DNA of 8,272 nucleotides from positions 1 through 8,272 of the forward strand of contig JAAUTT010000163.1 in NCBI GenBank assembly GCA_012031335.1, given 5' to 3'. Positions 7,491 to 8,272 of this stretch are shown one piece after another (position 1 is the stretch's first letter; each line of letters begins with the position of its first letter). This DNA is from Bacteroidales bacterium (lineage in GTDB: Bacteria; Bacteroidota; Bacteroidia; Bacteroidales; JAAUTT01). A program made the position numbers and the translations under genes. Under the pieces are notes generated by a model. It was not told the origin of the DNA, searched no databases, and was given only the letters and a program-made list of their open reading frames with translations.

Positions 7491-8272
7491 TTGACTATTC
7501 GTTTAAAAATTACTAATGTTTTTTCGCTTCAGGTTTTTCAAATTCTGCGGTTTACTGTTTTTCTGCTAATTGGTGTTTTCTTTACAAAATCCCATTTATC
7601 AGTAGAAGAGTTTGGCGATTGGGAACTCATGCTTTTTATAACAAGTGGTATAAGTTTCTTCTGGATATCAGGTATTATTCAGTCATTGATTCCTTTATTT
7701 AATAATAATTCAATTTTTAAGCATACCGACCGGCCCCGTATGGTCCGGTCTCCCGAATTGTTTAATGCTTTTATCCTGCTTTCCGTTTTCAGTACTGTTT
7801 TTACAATACTTATTATAACATGGGGATATTTCGGATTTTCATCGGCTTCTGTGGGGCAAATACCTTATCATAATCTTCTGGCAGTATATTTCTTTTTTAA
7901 TTGTCCGGGTGCCCTTATCGAATATATTTATCTGTTAAAAAACAAACCTCAGCATATTTTTTATTTTGGAATTGTGTCTTTTATTTTGATACTGGTGATG
8001 GTATGTACACCTATTTTGTTAGGTTATGGCCTTATTTACAGTATTTGGGGATTAATTATTTTTACAGTTCTGAGGTACTTATTTCTTCTTTTTCTGCTCT
8101 TCAGGTATTCGCGCATGCAATTTTCATGGTCGTTTATGAAAACTCATTTAAAACTTGGGTATCCAATTATTCTTAGCGCTCTTTTTAAGTGGGTCAACTC
8201 AATATATTGATGGTGCTATAGCTTCTTTTACAGTGGGATCTGATAGATTTGCAGTATTTAGGGTTGGTACAG
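7491..8272 (+). CDS. polysaccharide flippase (Wzx/MATE-like), 5' part with one frameshift
   Basis: A polytopic membrane protein open to the right edge, about 260 of an expected 450-500 residues. It resembles Bacteroidota oligosaccharide flippases: an N-terminal NVFSLQVFQILRF helix, VFFTKSHLSVEEFGDWEL, hydrophobic segments at about residues 14-32, 43-66, 91-113, 126-148, 156-178 and 180-204, and LKLGYPIILSA before the break. After the frame correction near 8182 it continues LLSGSTQYIDGAIASF and SDRFAVFRVG to the edge. Such proteins move lipid-linked sugar units across the inner membrane for capsule, O-antigen or exopolysaccharide. No ATG exists in frame: candidates are TTG at 7491 or ATT at 7473 (possibly a misread ATG), the stop above being at 7470-7472. 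It may open a polysaccharide cluster to the right of the window. Confidence 0.8.
8182..8186 (+). other. frameshift at a T5 run in the flippase gene
   Basis: As written, the frame runs ILSALFKWVNSIY to TGA at 8208-8210. With four T instead of five it reads ILSALLSGSTQYIDGAIASF, the expected flippase continuation, and stays open to the end of the window. Confidence 0.85.

Noticed and set aside
7901..8176. Second plus-strand frame inside the flippase
   Set aside because: It overlaps the membrane protein in another frame and has no plausible protein character.
1..8272. Insertion sequences, CRISPR arrays, phage genes or a defence system
   Set aside because: No transposase, integrase, direct-repeat array or defence-type domain is visible on either strand. 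The repeats I found are terminator hairpins and TPR-coding similarity.

Overview
The window looks like an ordinary stretch of a Bacteroidota chromosome, probably near Bacteroidales. Five things point there: a type IX secretion (T9SS) C-terminal sorting domain; a class II fructose-bisphosphate aldolase of the Bacteroides type; a TPR/SpoIIE-type phosphatase; AT-rich, Shine-Dalgarno-poor gene starts; and several upstream boxes matching the Bacteroidota promoter form TTG/TTTG...TAnnTTTG. I see no mobile element, CRISPR array, rRNA or phage gene.

Layout. 1-898 (+): 3' part of a secreted T9SS cargo protein. 952-3012 (-): a large membrane glycosyltransferase (GT39/ArnT-like, GT-C fold) with a C-terminal beta-sandwich domain, convergent with the cargo gene. 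3092-3712 (+): cutC, divergent from the glycosyltransferase. 3791-3823: a two-way terminator between the convergent cutC and fba. 3852-4822 (-): fba, with its own good promoter. 4963-7178 (-): a signal peptide-TPR-TM-PP2C/SpoIIE phosphatase. 7264-7288: terminator. 7290-7364 (-): tRNA-His(GTG), with a promoter just upstream. 7491-end (+): 5' part of a polysaccharide flippase that runs off the window.

The most striking property is that five of the six protein genes are interrupted by single-base indels, and one of these also by an in-frame TAA. Every interruption leaves family-consistent protein continuing in another frame, or beyond the stop. At least three indels lie in or beside short homopolymers, and one hits fba, which is normally essential. 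I read this as uncorrected sequencing or assembly error, not pseudogene decay, and annotate the genes as full-length composites with each break marked. No gap between genes exceeds about 140 bases.

Functionally the genes are mixed: surface/secretion (T9SS cargo, glycosyltransferase, flippase), central carbon metabolism (fba), a signalling phosphatase, cutC and a tRNA. They appear to be separate transcription units, not one system. I found no convincing undescribed system. The better leads are the glycosyltransferase with its appended beta-sandwich and the TPR-PP2C sensor protein.
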